From positions 558,001-622,000 of the forward strand of contig JABTTQ020001795.1 in assembly GCA_016081115.2 (NCBI GenBank): a stretch of 64,000 bases of DNA, in the 5' to 3' direction. Shown here piece by piece: positions 10,430-22,088 of the stretch (the first letter of the stretch is position 1; the number at the start of each line of letters is the position of its first letter). The notes beneath the pieces were generated by a model. The model was not told the DNA's origin and searched no databases. It worked only from the letters and a program-made list of their open reading frames with translations. Made by a program: the position numbers and the translations under genes. This DNA comes from Rehmannia glutinosa (Eukaryota > Streptophyta > Magnoliopsida > Lamiales > Orobanchaceae).

Positions 10430-11280
10430 GGTGTTTTTTCGATTTAATCGCTTTATGAAATTGTAAACACCCTATAGACATAAAAATTATGGTCAATCGA
10501 TAATTGTCAAGTGTCAAATCTCAATCCTTGGAGATCAAGACATATCTTGATAGTTATCTCAAATCCTTGGAGATTTTGACTTATCTTGGTAAGATATTGA
10601 AGTGATCATATGTCTTTTATAATTATCAAATCTTATGATTAAAGAGATAGATAAATATCAAATATTGACTGACCAATTAAATCAAGTCTTTGCATCCCAT
10701 GGTTTATCCAAGAACCCCTCTCTAGTCTCTTATAAATATAAATATGGGTCATTCTCAAGGAATTAAATCACAATTCAAAGAGAAGAAATCCAAGAAAGAA
10801 GGCGGTGGAGGAAATTCTCTCAAGTCAAGAAGAATAAATTCAAGGAGATCTATGATGTTCAAGGCGAAATTCAAGGCGTTCATCGCGGAGTTGACTCAAA
10901 TCGGGAATAAGCTATCAAGCCCTCGAGCTAATGTTATCAAATATCAAGTTCATCTTGGAGGAGGATCAAAAGGTCAATTTCACCAAGAAGTTCTCATATT
11001 CAAGTCAAATATCGTCAAATATATCACGTTTTAATCAGGATTAAGCTGTCAAGCCTTCGAATTAATGTTATTCAAATTCAAGTTCAAGTTTGGAGAAGAT
11101 AAAACTGAAGATTTCATCTCCAAATTATCAAATTCAAGATACTATATTCATGAAAAGGAGAATCAGAGGAAGAATAGAGATTGTAATCTATATTTTTCAT
11201 TTGATATATATAAATTCAATTTGTACTATATTTTTTCTTATTTGTTAATTTGTCGACAATAAAAATTTGTGTTATACACC
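10430..11280 (+). other. LTR-like segment (possible solo LTR), boundaries unclear
   Basis: It has a TATA-like TATAAATATAAATATGGG at 10732, a polyadenylation-like AATAAAAA at 11260, and CAAG-rich repeats between them, as in the transcribed part of a plant LTR. The open frames at 10744-11034 and 11065-11262 have low-complexity Lys/Phe-rich products and are probably not genes. I could not find matching TG...CA ends with a 5-bp duplication, so the assignment is tentative. Confidence 0.3.
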
Positions 11281-11574
11281 CCAAGAAAATGCATGTAGTA
11301 TTATATATTCTCATTGCTCTATCACATCAATTTTGATTAAACAATCATTGAAAAGTAGCCTTTACTTGCTCCTATCAAATATAGCAATTGTACTAGTAAT
11401 ATTGCAAAATTCGTTCTATATGTTGGTCTAAATATCATGTTAGCCTGATTTTTATTTTTTTTGCAATTTACATTTTCTAACTTAAAAACAATTGTAGATT
11501 TAGTCCCAAGTGGCCAAAAAAGCTGACTTAGAAAAATAAAAGGCCAGACGTGCTAAGGTGGACACCGCAAGAAA
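11281..11574. other. Intergenic, nothing recognised
   Basis: AT-rich sequence without repeats, open frames of interest or terminal motifs. Confidence 0.4.
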
Positions 11575-12030
11575 ATAATATCAAATTCCAAAGAAATAAT
11601 TCCAACGAATAAAAAACCGTTGAAATTTTTAAAGTTCTAACGGAAATTCCAACTGAAATCCCAGCCATAAACATGACCATTAGAATAAATCATTGTAACT
11701 TCTGTTGGATTTTGAATTCTAACAGAAATTCCAGCATCCCAACATACCGTTGGAAAATTCCAACGGTAATTCCAACAATAAGCAAAACCATTAGAATACA
11801 CCATTAGAAATAATATTGGAATTTTAAAATAATCCAACAAAAATTCCATGGCAAAAACATATCGTTAGAAAATTCCAGCAGATATTCCGATGGTAAATAA
11901 AACCACTGGAATAAGCCGTTGGAATTTTCGTTGGAGTTTTTAAAATTCCAATGACAATTCCAACACTACAACACGTCCTTGGAAAATTTCATTAAAAATT
12001 CCAATGCCGTTGAAAAATTTCAATAGAGGT
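11575..12030. repeat. Second GTTGGAAT / ATTCCAAC array, CACTA-like remnant
   Basis: The same short motif as at 440-915, in both orientations and more diverged (several ATTAGAAT and GTTGAAAT variants). No CACTA terminus of this family (CACTACAAG) is found next to it. It is probably a decayed end of another element of that family. Confidence 0.55.
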
Positions 12031-12167
12031 TAAAAGATTTGATAGTAATATCCATATAAATAAAATACATCTCCTTTTATGGATCTCATCATATTGAAAT
12101 TACGCAGTCAAATGTGTTTCACTAGGGACAAATTTACTATGGGTGACCCCCTAGAAAGTTAAAGATA

Positions 12168-12575
12168 TTAGATAATAAGATATAATGATTCCTCCGACCG
12201 GCTCCACATCTTATGGAACAGAATAATATTGTCCACTTCCACCATGATCCGCCTTAATCCTTTATCCCGGGCTAGAATGATTCCCTCCCTCCACGCTAGC
12301 GCCTCCGCAATCTCGATCACTTCTATATGATTAGTCAATTTCATAAGGGAATTGACCACCTCACCCTAGTGATTACGAATCACCACGCCCAGACCAGTCC
12401 CATGTCCCTCGCGAATCGACGCATCAGAATTGATCTTGACCGTGCCCTCCATCGGTGGCCTCCACGAGTTCTGCATCATCACCCTTACATCTCCACCCTC
12501 CCTTTCCAATGCAGCGTGGTGTTCTCCAAGTCTAGCCGCATCATATTGGTAGCACCACTGTGAGTCGACGCACAT
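12168..12575 (-). pseudogene. LINE-2 RNase H domain (two frames)
   Basis: The first frame (12575-12366) contains KINSDASIREGHGTGLGVVI, with the Asp of the RNase H core. The second (12359-12168) contains AEALAWREGIILARDKGLR and MVEVDN, supplying the Glu and a second Asp. The family is RNase H type 1, plant LINE C-terminal version (RVT_3 group), which removes RNA from RNA:DNA hybrids. A stop and a frame change separate the halves, so the domain is broken. Confidence 0.8.
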
Positions 12576-12605
12576 ATTTTGGAATATGAATTTGTTTCTT
12601 GCGTC

Positions 12606-14291
12606 CTAAATTGTCCATAAGAGCATGGAGAATAATGGTTGTCCATCCACATCTCCCTTCGTCCAAAATGTTCGAAGCCACTCCACAATGCTTCCTTGAG
12701 CTTCTCGATTTTTGGTGCAAATACAAAGAAGAGAGGTGGCCCAAAACTCCTTCACCCACGAACAGTCCCTCAGAACATGATCAATTGTTTCCACTCCCTC
12801 GCCGCATCGAGTGCAAATCAGATCGATCCCCACCCTTTTCTTTTGCAGCTCCCTTTTGGTTGGGATTATACCCCGTGCACACTTCCAAAGAAAAATCTGA
12901 ACCTTCGGAGGGATATTTAGGCTCCAAATCCATTTCCAAAAATCTTTATCAGTCCCCGATGACGAAGGGATGCTTTCTTGATTATCCATGGCCATCCGTG
13001 GAAGCTTGTAGCCCACCTTGACAAAGTATTTCCCATCCAGGGTGAAATTCCATACTAATCGGTCTTCTGCATGATATAATGAAAGAGGAATAGATAGTAT
13101 GGCCTTAGCATCCTCCATTTCAAATAGGCCGTTGACGAGATCAACATCCCAAGTTCTCGAGTTTTCAAACATAAGATCACTGACTAGATGAATTGAGGAC
13201 TCCGGCTGAGCCTGTGTTCTGAGCTTAAAGTTGGGACTATCAAAAATCCACGGATCCAACCAAATTCTCACTTTCGACCCATCCCGGATGTTCCAGTGGA
13301 TACCTAGACAAAGTACTTTTTTCCCTGCTACAACGCTTCTCCAAACATAAGATGGATTATGGCAAATCGTAGAATCGAGAAAAGTACTTCGCGGAAAATA
13401 TCTAGCCTTAAGGACTTTGGATAGAAGGGAGCTCTCATTGTTAATAAGTCGCCAACCCTGTTTCGCAAGCATCACCAAGTTAAAACAATGAGTATCCCGT
13501 AATCCCAGTCCTCCATCGCATTTAGGCCGACACAACGCACCCCAGGCCTTCCAATGGATACGTCTCTCCTCTATTTTTTGTCCCCACCAAAAATTGCTAA
13601 TGAGCGAATTTATCACGGAGCAACTATTTGTTGGTAATTCGAAAAAACTCAATAGATAAGATAGAATTGCTTGCGCCACAGATTTGATGAGAACTAACCT
13701 CCCCGCCATGGATAATGTTCTGGACTTCCAATTTTTCAGCTTTTTTCGGACCCTGTTTACAATGCTCGCAAAAATCGCCTTCTTTGATAGCCCTACCACT
13801 ATTGGAATCCCCAGATAAATAGCATGCTTATCAACCAATGAAACTCCCAACTGATTAGCTAGCTGAACTCTCTTCTGTTGAGGAAAACCTTTGTTAAAAG
13901 AGATTTCCGACTTTTCCAAGCTGATTTTCTGACCCGACGCATTTTCGTATGTAGCAATAATATTCCTTGTAGTCTCAATCTCCCTTTCATTTGCTCTGCC
14001 AAAAATAATGCTATCATCGGCGAAGAAAAGGTGAGAAATTCCTGGGGCTTGGCGGTTCACTTTGATGCCGTGTAAGCCGCCCGAAATTTCCGCCCTTCTA
14101 ATCAACGATGAAAAAGCCTCTGCACAAAATAGAAACAAATATGGGGATAATGGGTCTCCTTGTCGAAGCCCTCGAGAAGGTGAGAACATAGCGCCTGGTT
14201 GGCCATTTATAAGAAGCGAAAACAAAACTGAGGTAATATATTTCATAACTAGAGAGACAAAAGATAAATCAATACCCAGTCTTAGCATCAC
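12606..14291 (-). pseudogene. LINE-2 reverse transcriptase palm to zf-RVT region
   Basis: A long open frame of 561 codons. Residues 41-52 hold the GLRQGDPLSPYL motif, residues 90-93 the catalytic FADD (HLFFADDSIIF), and about 150-260 the thumb with YLGIPI and IHWKAWGALCRPKCDGGLGL. About 405-545 is the zf-RVT zinc-binding region (FLWKCARGIIPTKREL, then CTRCG...TIDHVLRDC). The fingers (N-terminal RT part) are upstream in other frames, so the enzyme as a whole is not intact although this portion is. Its role in the family is target-primed reverse transcription at the nicked site. Confidence 0.9.
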
Positions 14292-15119
14292 TTCTTTTAA
14301 AAAGCACCATTTGACTCTATCATAGGCTTCGACATATCGAGTTTAAATGCAAATGCACCACGTTTTTTAGCTGGATTATTCTTCATGTGGTGAAAAGTTT
14401 CAAAAGCAGGCATTCGCATTATCAGTGATCAATCTACCAGGGACGAATGCAGACTGAGTGTGGTGAATAAGATTAGGGAGAATAAGTTTAAGCCTATTAG
14501 CAATGGTCTTAGTGACAAGTTTAAAAATGACGTTACATAAACTAATCGGCCTATAGTCCGACACACACTCCGGCTTCTTTTTTTTGGGATTAACACAATG
14601 AAGGTTTGGTTAATATCTTTCAGGCTGACATCAGAATTGAGGATATTAAGTGTAGAAGACAAACATCAGACTTAACCAAATTCCAAAATGTTTGATAAAA
14701 AAGTGCGGGCATACCATCCGGTCCGGGGGATTTTGTAGGGTGAATCTGAGTAGAGCAGCTACAACTTCTAATGTCACAAAGGGACGTGTCAACATCTCAT
14801 TCATTTCCTCTGTCGCTTTTCGATCTACCGCATCAAGAGCGTGGCCCATATCCAGGCGGGTTTCAGCAGCAAACAAATTCTAAAAATATGCCCCAAACGT
14901 ATTCGCAACATCGGCCAGCTCCTCACACCACGCTTCCGCACTATTTTTAATCCTTACAATGGAGTTTCTCGAACGTCTGCCATTTGAAAGATTGTGAAAA
15001 AAGCCCGTGTTCTTGTCCCCCGCTTTTATCCAATTCGCCCTTGATCTCTGATGCCACATCTTTTCTTCCTTACGATATAACTCCCTAAGACTCCCTTCGA
15101 GATTCGCAGGGTTACGAAT
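14292..15119 (-). pseudogene. LINE-2 endonuclease-RT linker and RT fingers, degraded
   Basis: Short frames in shifting phase preserve the expected order: KAGDKNTGFFH (near 15025), an AVDRKATEEMNEMLTRPF stretch (14840-14790), PPDRMVCPHFFIKHF (14735-14690), then LIPKKRSRSVCRTIGRL (near 14590). These correspond to the L1 segments that normally lead to the RT palm. Multiple stops and frameshifts are present. Confidence 0.65.
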
Positions 15120-16108
15120 TTAAGAAATTGACATCCTAGGGGGTTGAGGATCTTGAAGGCGTACTTCGATTTCCCGAATTTGCCATCCGACATTTCTAAA
15201 ATGACTGTGCTCCCAAGCTTTAAGGCTGTCACCACAACATTGAATTTTCTTATTCAACTCCCGTAGGTCAGATGCCATACCCAAATCATTCCATGCATGC
15301 TTTACTACGTCCAGGCAAGTCTTATCCGATAACCACATGGCTTCGAATCGGAATATTCTCTTTCGCGCTTTGACCGCATTTCTTCCTGTCGTACGGGCTC
15401 TTCTCCATTTAATTAGTATTGGGCAGTGGTCCGACTCAGATCGAGGAAGGTGTTGGATTTGATAATTGGGGAAGCGCGATACCCACTCCGTATTACCGAA
15501 ACATCTATCGAGTCGTTCTTGGATATTCGCCTCACCTTCTTGTCCGTTTGCCCAAGTAAAAGAAAATCCATTATATCCCAAATCGTCCAGCTTCGCTGCC
15601 TGTATAACCATGTGAAATTCATCCATTTTTGATTCATCCCTAACCCGGCCTCCAATTTCCACAAAGTTATATAGGATTTCGTTAAAGTTACCTAGGCACA
15701 ACCATCTGTCACTCCGATTATTATTAGACAAGTTTGTAACAAGCTTCCACGTATTATGCTTCAGATCATCCTCCAGCCATCCGTAAATTCCCGTTAACCT
15801 CCACTCTTCATCCCCTTTGGTGACCATTCCATCTATATGGTGAAGTGAATCCGATGATAGACGAAAATTGGTGCTTTCTTTCCATAACAAACATAACGCC
15901 CCCTACGATAACCGTTCGAGCGATCACACTCAACAACATGAATCCCATCAAAACCCAAATTGTTTGTGATTTCCATAATTTCAGACTGACATAGTTTGGT
16001 TTCCATCAGGAAAACAAATGTGGGATCTTGAGAAAAAATATGTCTCTTCAGCACACTAACTATTCGTGGGTTCCCAAGCCCACGACAGTTCCAGCTAAGG
16101 CAACTCAT
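15120..16108 (-). pseudogene. LINE-2 ORF2 start and AP endonuclease domain
   Basis: ORF2 begins at 16108 with MSCLSWNCRGLGN, the typical N-terminus of plant L1 apurinic/apyrimidinic-like endonucleases. METKL follows, with its catalytic Glu. A frameshift near 15850 moves the frame. The second part (15890-15120) has LTGIYGW, LGNFNEIL (the D/N of the metal site is Asn here instead of the usual GDFNE), LDRCF and SDHCPILI, with the catalytic SDH. The domain nicks target DNA to prime reverse transcription. It is broken by the frameshift, and Asp-to-Asn in GNFNE may also inactivate it. The start overlaps the ORF1 stop as ATGA. Confidence 0.85.
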
Positions 16109-17019
16109 TGGTCTCGGTGGGACTGCTTCCTTGCAGTCTCCGCTGTTAGCGAAAAATCAATTGGGACATCAAATAATCCAAACTCCTTCAATTTCTTGTT
16201 GCTCTTATCTAGCACTTTTTCGAGTTCACTTGTTTCAGCTGCAAGGCTTCTTTTGGATGGGGTGGACGGAACATGAGATTTTTTGGTGGGTTTTCTATGT
16301 TTGAGTCGAGTCCAGCAATTACCGGACTTCGGGGTAGGTTGTGTGGGTTTATTTGGTGTGTTGTCTGTCAGCGTGGGGATCGTTAGGGGGGTCGAGGTAT
16401 TAGGCTGGTCAGGCTTGTGATGTGGTAAATGACTTAATTTTAGGGGCTTAGTTGTGAGTGAGGTAGCAGGTTCCGATTGGTGAGTTTTGGAGGACATTGA
16501 TGGCAGCAGGGAATTATTTGGTATTGGTGCGGGGTTTACGGGAGATTTGTTAAAAGTTGGGGTTGATAGTTGTATGACAACATTTGTTGGGGTTATGGGT
16601 GGAAGTAGCTTGCATGTTGGTTCAGAGGGGTCTTTGCTGGGATTGGGTTTAGTATTGATATGCTGGTCCTGGGCGTGTGTGGGTGATGATGTGAGGGAAA
16701 GAGATTCGAGAGAGTGGTGTAAATTGGCTTTATATGGGCTTATAGCTTTGGTATTCAGGTCTGGCTTTTGTTTCATGGGTCCGGGATTTTTTGAGGTTTT
16801 GTCTGAGGTGTGTGGTGAAACGATAGGATTCTTCGGGGACAAGTCACGTCTTGGCGAAGCGGGGTTGGATGGGCATGGTTCTTTTCCGAAAAGGTTTCGG
16901 GGCATTACGATTTTATGGATGTGCTCACGGGTAGGGGCTGTTCGTTTGAGGGGTGATACTTTGAGCCAAGGGCCGTACTTCATACTTGTCATGTCTTGGC
17001 ATTCGTTTCTGTCATACAT
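16105..17019 (-). pseudogene. LINE-2 ORF1, C-terminal part (zinc-knuckle end and Pro/Ser/Thr-rich tail)
   Basis: It begins just after a degraded zinc-knuckle (CYCSGVIGHFFRN, near 17060, other phase) with YGPWLKVSP, the usual sequence after the plant LINE zf-CCHC_4. A long Pro/Ser/Thr/Lys-rich, probably disordered tail follows. It ends at the TGA that overlaps the ORF2 ATG. ORF1 proteins of this type bind the LINE RNA. The opposite strand is also open over 16487-17026, which reflects composition only. Confidence 0.75.
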
Positions 17020-17297
17020 TTCGTAATTTCGGAAAAAATGACCAATGACACCACTACAATAACAATAAATTGGAGAGCTTCATAATTTAATGGGAGAGTG
17101 ATATTCTTGCCTTGCACTCTAACAGTTAAGACCCGAACCAGAGGTTTTATGATATTTATGCTGATCTTAAACCGTATAAATTTTCCAAAGAGTCATTCAG
17201 TCGACGTATCCAGCATTTCTAATTCTAATATCTGGCGTGCGAGAGCCGTTCCCATGTTCGGGTTCATTCTGACAACCGAGACATTATATATTCGTAT

Positions 17298-17654
17298 CTA
17301 GAATGAAGCCATTGTAATAGGAGTGGTAGATAGCTGTTCGTTGTCAAGGAGTTTCCAAATTGCGAATAAACTGCCGTCGTAATGCCACGATTGATTAGCT
17401 AATACCCAATCCCTATCCATCGGATTCTCGAATTTAAAAAGAATCAAATCACCTCCCCACTCCCTTGCCGTGACTGATTCCTTAGCCTTCCAGGATTTTT
17501 TCATTACTTCGATAAGGTAGAATGGCTTCCACGCTTTGTCAGTATAGAGCTTCCCCTGCAGGCAATATGTCTGTTCAATCGGTATATTATCACCCCCCAG
17601 ATTGCTACTGTCCAGATCAATAACTAACCCTTCCATTTCGGTAAGTTCCTCCAT
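17298..17654 (-). pseudogene. LINE-2 ORF1, N-terminal part (DUF4283)
   Basis: Begins MEELTEMEGLVIDLD. It continues with CLQGKLYTDKAWKPFYLIEV, MKKSWK, ILFKFENPMDRDWVLANQSW and YDGSLFAIWKL. This is the DUF4283 pattern found in plant LINE gag-like ORF1 proteins. A stop after TPITMASF interrupts it. The remnant up to 17020 continues in other phases towards the zinc knuckle. Confidence 0.8.
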
Positions 17655-18151
17655 CGATGGATCTCCCCTTTACTGCTGAAACGTTCCCAGATATAGAGGC
17701 GCCCTGCAACACATAGATATGCAAAACAACAAAGAATTTAAGTGAGAATTCAACCCTTCCCCTCAAGACAGGAAAAGCCGAAGCCAACCCTAGTAACTGA
17801 AGCACCACCAAGAAAATAAAAAGAGAAGGAAAAATAGAAGGCAAAAAACACAATAGATCGAGCAGGACTGGAAGAGAGACAAAGATCGGGAGATAGAGAT
17901 CAATGGCGAAGACGTTGGATGGAAACCCTACGACTCAGGTTAACAAATAGGAAACCCTAACCAAGAACCCTAAAGGCGACCAAACTCCTTCATGAGGAGA
18001 ACTTGGTTTCATTCAAAACACATATCCATTGGATCAAAATAATCCTTAGAAAAGGTACAAAGAGAAAACAACATGAACAATCCAAAGAATCCCAACCAGA
18101 AAATATAACCAATCTGTCAAAACAAGAAAAACACAGATGACAAGTCACCCT
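17655..18151 (-). other. LINE-2 5' leader and flank
   Basis: Pyrimidine-rich on the minus strand, with two TAGGGTTTCC/TTAGGGTTCTTG motifs near 17930-17970, as in plant LINE leaders. The stretch 18000-18150 is unassigned flanking sequence before the copia LTR. Confidence 0.4.
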
Positions 18152-18765
18152 TGTGGTATATATTTTTTGATAGTGGAGTATGTTTTTGAAAATGAATATA
18201 AAATTTTGTATAGGCTAGGCACATCTTAAAGATGCTTTTTTTAAGATATTAATTCCCCCCACTATGGTGTAAATAGTTCTCAAGGAATTAACCTTCAGGA
18301 TACAAAACCTATTTCACAAAAATTCCAAGATTACACTTCTTAGAATTTTCCAGGAGCATAGATCACAAGATATAGTTAAATAACAATAGTAGAAAGTAGA
18401 AAAGAAATAAGTCTCGTAGGAATTTTATGGAATAGTTTTCCATCTATTTTTTTTTCTATTTCTATTAAATAACTAAAAGTTATTTATAGATTCTCAAAAG
18501 TTTCCTTGAACAATCACGTCCTTTAATTACAAAAGGTATATTGAACAATTGCAACCCTTCTCCAAAGATGTCTTCTTATGAAAAGACACACCTTTTCACA
18601 TATTTCTTCTTTTCCCACATTTATTTATTTCTATCCTTCCTTCATATAATATATAAAATATATTATACAATATAATATAATAAATGTAACTAAAAATGAT
18701 GCTATGATATACAATGCAATATGCAAACCAATGCAAGACATTATATTAAATGTAAATATACAACA
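18152..18765 (-). repeat. LTR of the decayed copia element
   Basis: About 614 bp with TG...CA ends. The TGTTG start sits directly behind the polypurine tract. No second copy is in the window, so the outer end at 18152 is a best guess from the TG/CA rule. Confidence 0.5.
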
Positions 18766-19319
18766 ATCCCCCACTAATTTACATATAATATACAAAAATA
18801 AATACAAGTACTTGTTTTACATAGTGAATACCCATAAAGTGGATGAGCCTTTAACTTTATGATTGAATGTGTAACACTAGAAAATCATATTCTCATTATC
18901 CACGATTCATGTTCCTTTTTATTCTTGGCAACACCTTTGTAATGGGCCTTGTGCTGAATCCTTGTTTTCACAAGTACTCTAGGATTTCACCGGGTAATCC
19001 ATAAGAAGCGGCCTCTCACTTCTCTACTTGTATAGGTAGACTTATCAAGAATATCCATAACACATTCCACAATGCTATAAGTCTATTAATGATTGTAAAT
19101 CCAGCCAACTCTTGTTATGGTATATAAAGTGCATAGATCAGATATGAGATTTTCAAAATAGTGACACTCCCAGTATTTTTAAGATATGCACTTGAAATGT
19201 ATCTCAGTTTCCATTTTGCCAATGTCTAATATTGAATTGCCTTTTTAACTCTCATACATAAGGTGACAAATGTGTGACTTGTACCTTAAGATAGAGTTAG
19301 TTTCAATCAAGACATTATT

Positions 19320-19830
19320 AAGATCGGAAAGAGTCTCATATCTTTCATGATCTTTGTGATACTTTCACCACATAAGTATTATTTTTTGTTAGTGGATCAA
19401 ATAACATATAACTCGCAGGGAGATACTCGAGTACAATCTTCCTTTTTTTAACCATATTTATATATGATCATACATCATAGCAATATGTTTGCTATGGATT
19501 AATATTCTCTCACTCTTTGTATTATAGATAACAAAGTAATTATCTCAATACAAAGTAATAGGACCCTTTTTAGGATCTATTTAAAATAATCATTTCAAGG
19601 AATTTTCTAAAGCCACACAATGTTATTACTTGCAGTAGACATTGTTTATCAAAAATTCCATAGAAGATAAAGCAATACAAGTTTGTCTCTTTCAAAAGTT
19701 CAAATGACTATGACACCACCAATAATGAACACCCAACCACTAGTCGACTTAGAGTCAATCATATCAGTTGCTCAATTTGCATCGATCACTATAACACGCT
19801 CAAGAGTAACTTTAGTAAAAACACAATATT
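19320..19830 (-). pseudogene. Ty1-copia RNase H remnant
   Basis: The minus strand encodes VIDAN, a stop, then ATDMIDSKSTSGWVFIIGG, the signature of the copia RNase H start (SDANWA.D..DSKSTSGYVF.LGG family pattern). Degraded sequence for the remaining RNase H follows towards the PPT. Stops and frameshifts throughout. Confidence 0.75.
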
Positions 19831-20139
19831 CTACTTGCTACTCTTAAAAATAAATAAGTTGAATAATGTTATGCACCATCTCCAGTTTAACCTTATTTAG
19901 AAATAAAGTCTACAAAACTAAATTAGGCTCAAAATATAAATTTAATTAAGTCCAAGCTAATTCTCCAAAAAACTCTTGCTTAATAATACAAAAACTTTCC
20001 CTCTTACGTTTTCTCTCTTAACAGAGAAAACCTAATTAGGGTAGACAATACTACCGGAGTGTAGGGTTTTTCTATCAAGACGGCCCGACGGTCTTTGGTG
20101 GTAGATCTGAATTCGAACAAGCAAATCGCATACTACGAT

Positions 20140-21004
20140 GGATCCCGACGAGATAGCCAAGAGAATTATGGATATTAAATTATCAACCACGAGTGAGAAC
20201 CGATCGATAATTTCGAATCAAAGTTTATGTAAAAAGGGGAAGAACGAGTGTCTATGTGTTTGGTAGCCAAAGTATTCTCGGCCAAACTGATAAACAAGGA
20301 GACCTTTAAACAACATATGCCACGAATACTCCAAACAATGAAGAAAATAGATATGGACGTGGTGGGGGAAAATATGATTGTGATGGAATTCCAGAGTCCA
20401 ATTGATAGAAAAAGGGCATTAGAGGGAGGACCGTAGCACTTCTTCCGCAATCTGGTTATTTTTTAGGAGTTAAAAAACCCAAAACCTTACCGACCTGATT
20501 TTTGAATGGATGGACATATGGGTACAATGCCACAACATCCCTATAGCCTACATGCACGATGAAATTCTCTCACAGATAGGAGGTGAGATTGGTATTGTCA
20601 AAGAGGTGGAAAAAGGAGACTCCGAAGTAATATTAGGCAGATTTGGAAGGGTTCGAGTTCAAATAAACATCAACAAACCCCTGCAAAGCCATGTAGTGAT
20701 TAAGGACGAAAAGAGAGAAGAGGAATTAATAATTTTACTCACGTACAAGGAACTCCCAGATTTTTGTTATGCGTGCGGCAAGGTGGGACATACATGGAGG
20801 GAGTGTGGGGAGAATGAGAAGACGGTAACTAAATTCAAATATGGAGCATGGTTGAAGACGAGCGTTCCAATGGGTGGAAGGAGAACTTACCATGAAAATG
20901 AAAGTACAGGGGTTGGACAAGGCAAAAACCACAAAACCCTAACCGGGCAGGAGATGGTTCTTTTCGAAAACAAAGAGACAGAAGCAAAGGGGGGAGAAGA
21001 ATAA
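20140..21004 (+). pseudogene. LINE-1 ORF1 (DUF4283, zinc knuckle)
   Basis: A start MDPDEIAKRIMDIKLS at 20140 is followed by frameshifts. The frame 20248-20436 gives VAKVFSAKLINKETFKQHM and VVGENMIVMEFQSPIDRKRAL (DUF4283 pattern). The frame 20510-21004 gives MDIWVQCHNIPIAYM, GEIGIVKEVE, VRVQININKPL and a zinc knuckle CYACGKVGHTWREC (CX2CX4HX4C), then KYGAWLKTS. It is a gag-like RNA-binding protein of plant L1 LINEs, broken in two or three places. Confidence 0.85.
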
Positions 21005-21433
21005 TAGTGCCCAAGTAAGCGATATCAGGGAGTCGAATGATGAGCAAGAACAATACGCACAGAAGGAAAAAAGTAAAGTGATAGAAACAACAATAATCCA
21101 AATGGATGTACTTGAAGCCGATATGGTCTCAAATGAGGAAATCTCAGATATAAATACCCAAGCAGTTTGTAGTATTTTAACCTCGGAAATCTCATCGGTA
21201 AGAAGCCCCAAAAAATGATATAAGCGTGCATAGGCTGTCGGAGAAAAAAGAAAGCAAAACACAAAAACTAATAAAGGGGTGAAAAAAAAGAGAATCGGGC
21301 ACTGAAGAGATCGAAGATAATGGTACCAGAAAAAGGCAAAACTCTAATGCCTTTATTGGAAAGGAAGAAAATAATGTGCTAGATATGGATACAACTGAAC
21401 GGGCAGGGCTTGCTGGCAATCCCGCCTAGAATT

Positions 21434-22088
21434 ATGAGTTGTATCAGCTGGAATGCTCGGGGGCTTGGGAACCAACGAGCATTCCGAGAGCTTAGGCGAT
21501 TAATCGCTGAAAATGACCCTTCTCTCTTATTCTTGTGCGAAACCAAAATGAGAGAGAATAACTGTAGAAGATGGAAAGAGTGGCTGAATTTTGAGGGAAT
21601 GTTTGTGGTTAATTGTGAAGGCAAAAAAGTAGGTCTTATGCTATTTTGGAGAAATTCTATTACTGTTTCTATCCAATCATACTCTCAGGGGCACATAGAT
21701 AGCATTATTAATGATGGAGAAAAAAGCTGGAGATTTACATGATTCTATGGCAATCCGAATAGTAGTCAGAGAAGAGAATCGTGGGAATTAATGAGAAGGT
21801 TGGCTACTATTCGAGAACTGCAAGAACTTCCATGGCTTATAGAGGGTGATTTTAATGAAATATGCCATCACAATAAGAAGCTCGGGGGGGCGAAGAAGGC
21901 AAGAGAGTCAGATGGAAGATTTTTGAAATGTCAATAGAGGAGTGTGAGTTACGTGAGGTATATGGCGAATGAGATATATACACATGGATTTACAGGAGGA
22001 CAGGTGATCAATTAATATTTGAAAAGCTTGATCGTTTTCTTAGTACAATCGAATGGAGACTGCTATATCCCACGGCTCATATGTGCAC
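21434..22088 (+). pseudogene. LINE-1 ORF2 endonuclease, first part
   Basis: The start MSCISWNARGLGNQRAF at 21434 was chosen over the ATG at 21410 because it matches the family N-terminus. LCETKM follows, with the catalytic Glu. After a stop (21740) the phase continues with WLIEGDFNEICH (GDFNE metal site). A run of seven G at 21884-21890 appears to have slipped one base, and gattttt carries an extra T relative to the family frame. Cut by LARD-B at 22088. Confidence 0.85.
21891..22088 (+). repeat. 198-bp LINE-1 segment, left copy of a duplication
   Basis: Nearly identical to 30053-30250 (about nine differences). It ends exactly at the LARD-B insertion point. The other copy begins where the LARD-B polypurine tract meets LINE sequence. 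Confidence 0.85.

Larger units (their letters stand above)
12150..17930 (-). mobile_element. LINE-2: L1-type non-LTR retrotransposon, decayed
   Basis: Read leftwards the order is: leader, ORF1 (DUF4283 plus zinc knuckle), AP endonuclease, reverse transcriptase, zf-RVT, RNase H. This is the standard plan of plant L1-clade LINEs that end in a plant-type RNase H domain. Length is about 5.8 kb, close to full. Several frameshifts and stops break both ORFs. I see neither a clear poly(A)/poly(T) tract at the 12150 end nor target duplications. Confidence 0.85.
18152..19930 (-). mobile_element. Decayed Ty1-copia element, 3' end (LTR, PPT, RNase H)
   Basis: On the minus strand an RNase H remnant (about 19830-19320) is followed by the polypurine tract TAGTGGGGGAT (18766-18776) and an LTR that starts TGTTGTATATTT at 18765 and ends ACCACA at 18152. 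The element is cut at the right by LINE-1. The rest of pol and the 5' LTR are missing. This is a different copia family from the others in the window. Confidence 0.7.

Noticed and set aside
10744..11034. Lys/Phe-rich open frame behind a TATA-like sequence
   Set aside because: Low-complexity product made of CAAG/AATTC repeats; position fits the transcribed part of an LTR better than a gene.
12120..12150. CACTAGGGACAAATTT as a possible CACTA terminus
   Set aside because: Its sequence after CACTA does not match the CACTACAAG terminus of the neighbouring repeat family and no partner end was found.
16487..17026. 179-codon frame on the plus strand
   Set aside because: Antisense shadow of the Pro/Ser/Thr-rich LINE-2 ORF1 tail.
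20510..21004. Zinc-knuckle ORF as a host CCHC protein gene
   Set aside because: DUF4283 upstream, LINE endonuclease downstream and matching phase breaks identify it as LINE ORF1.
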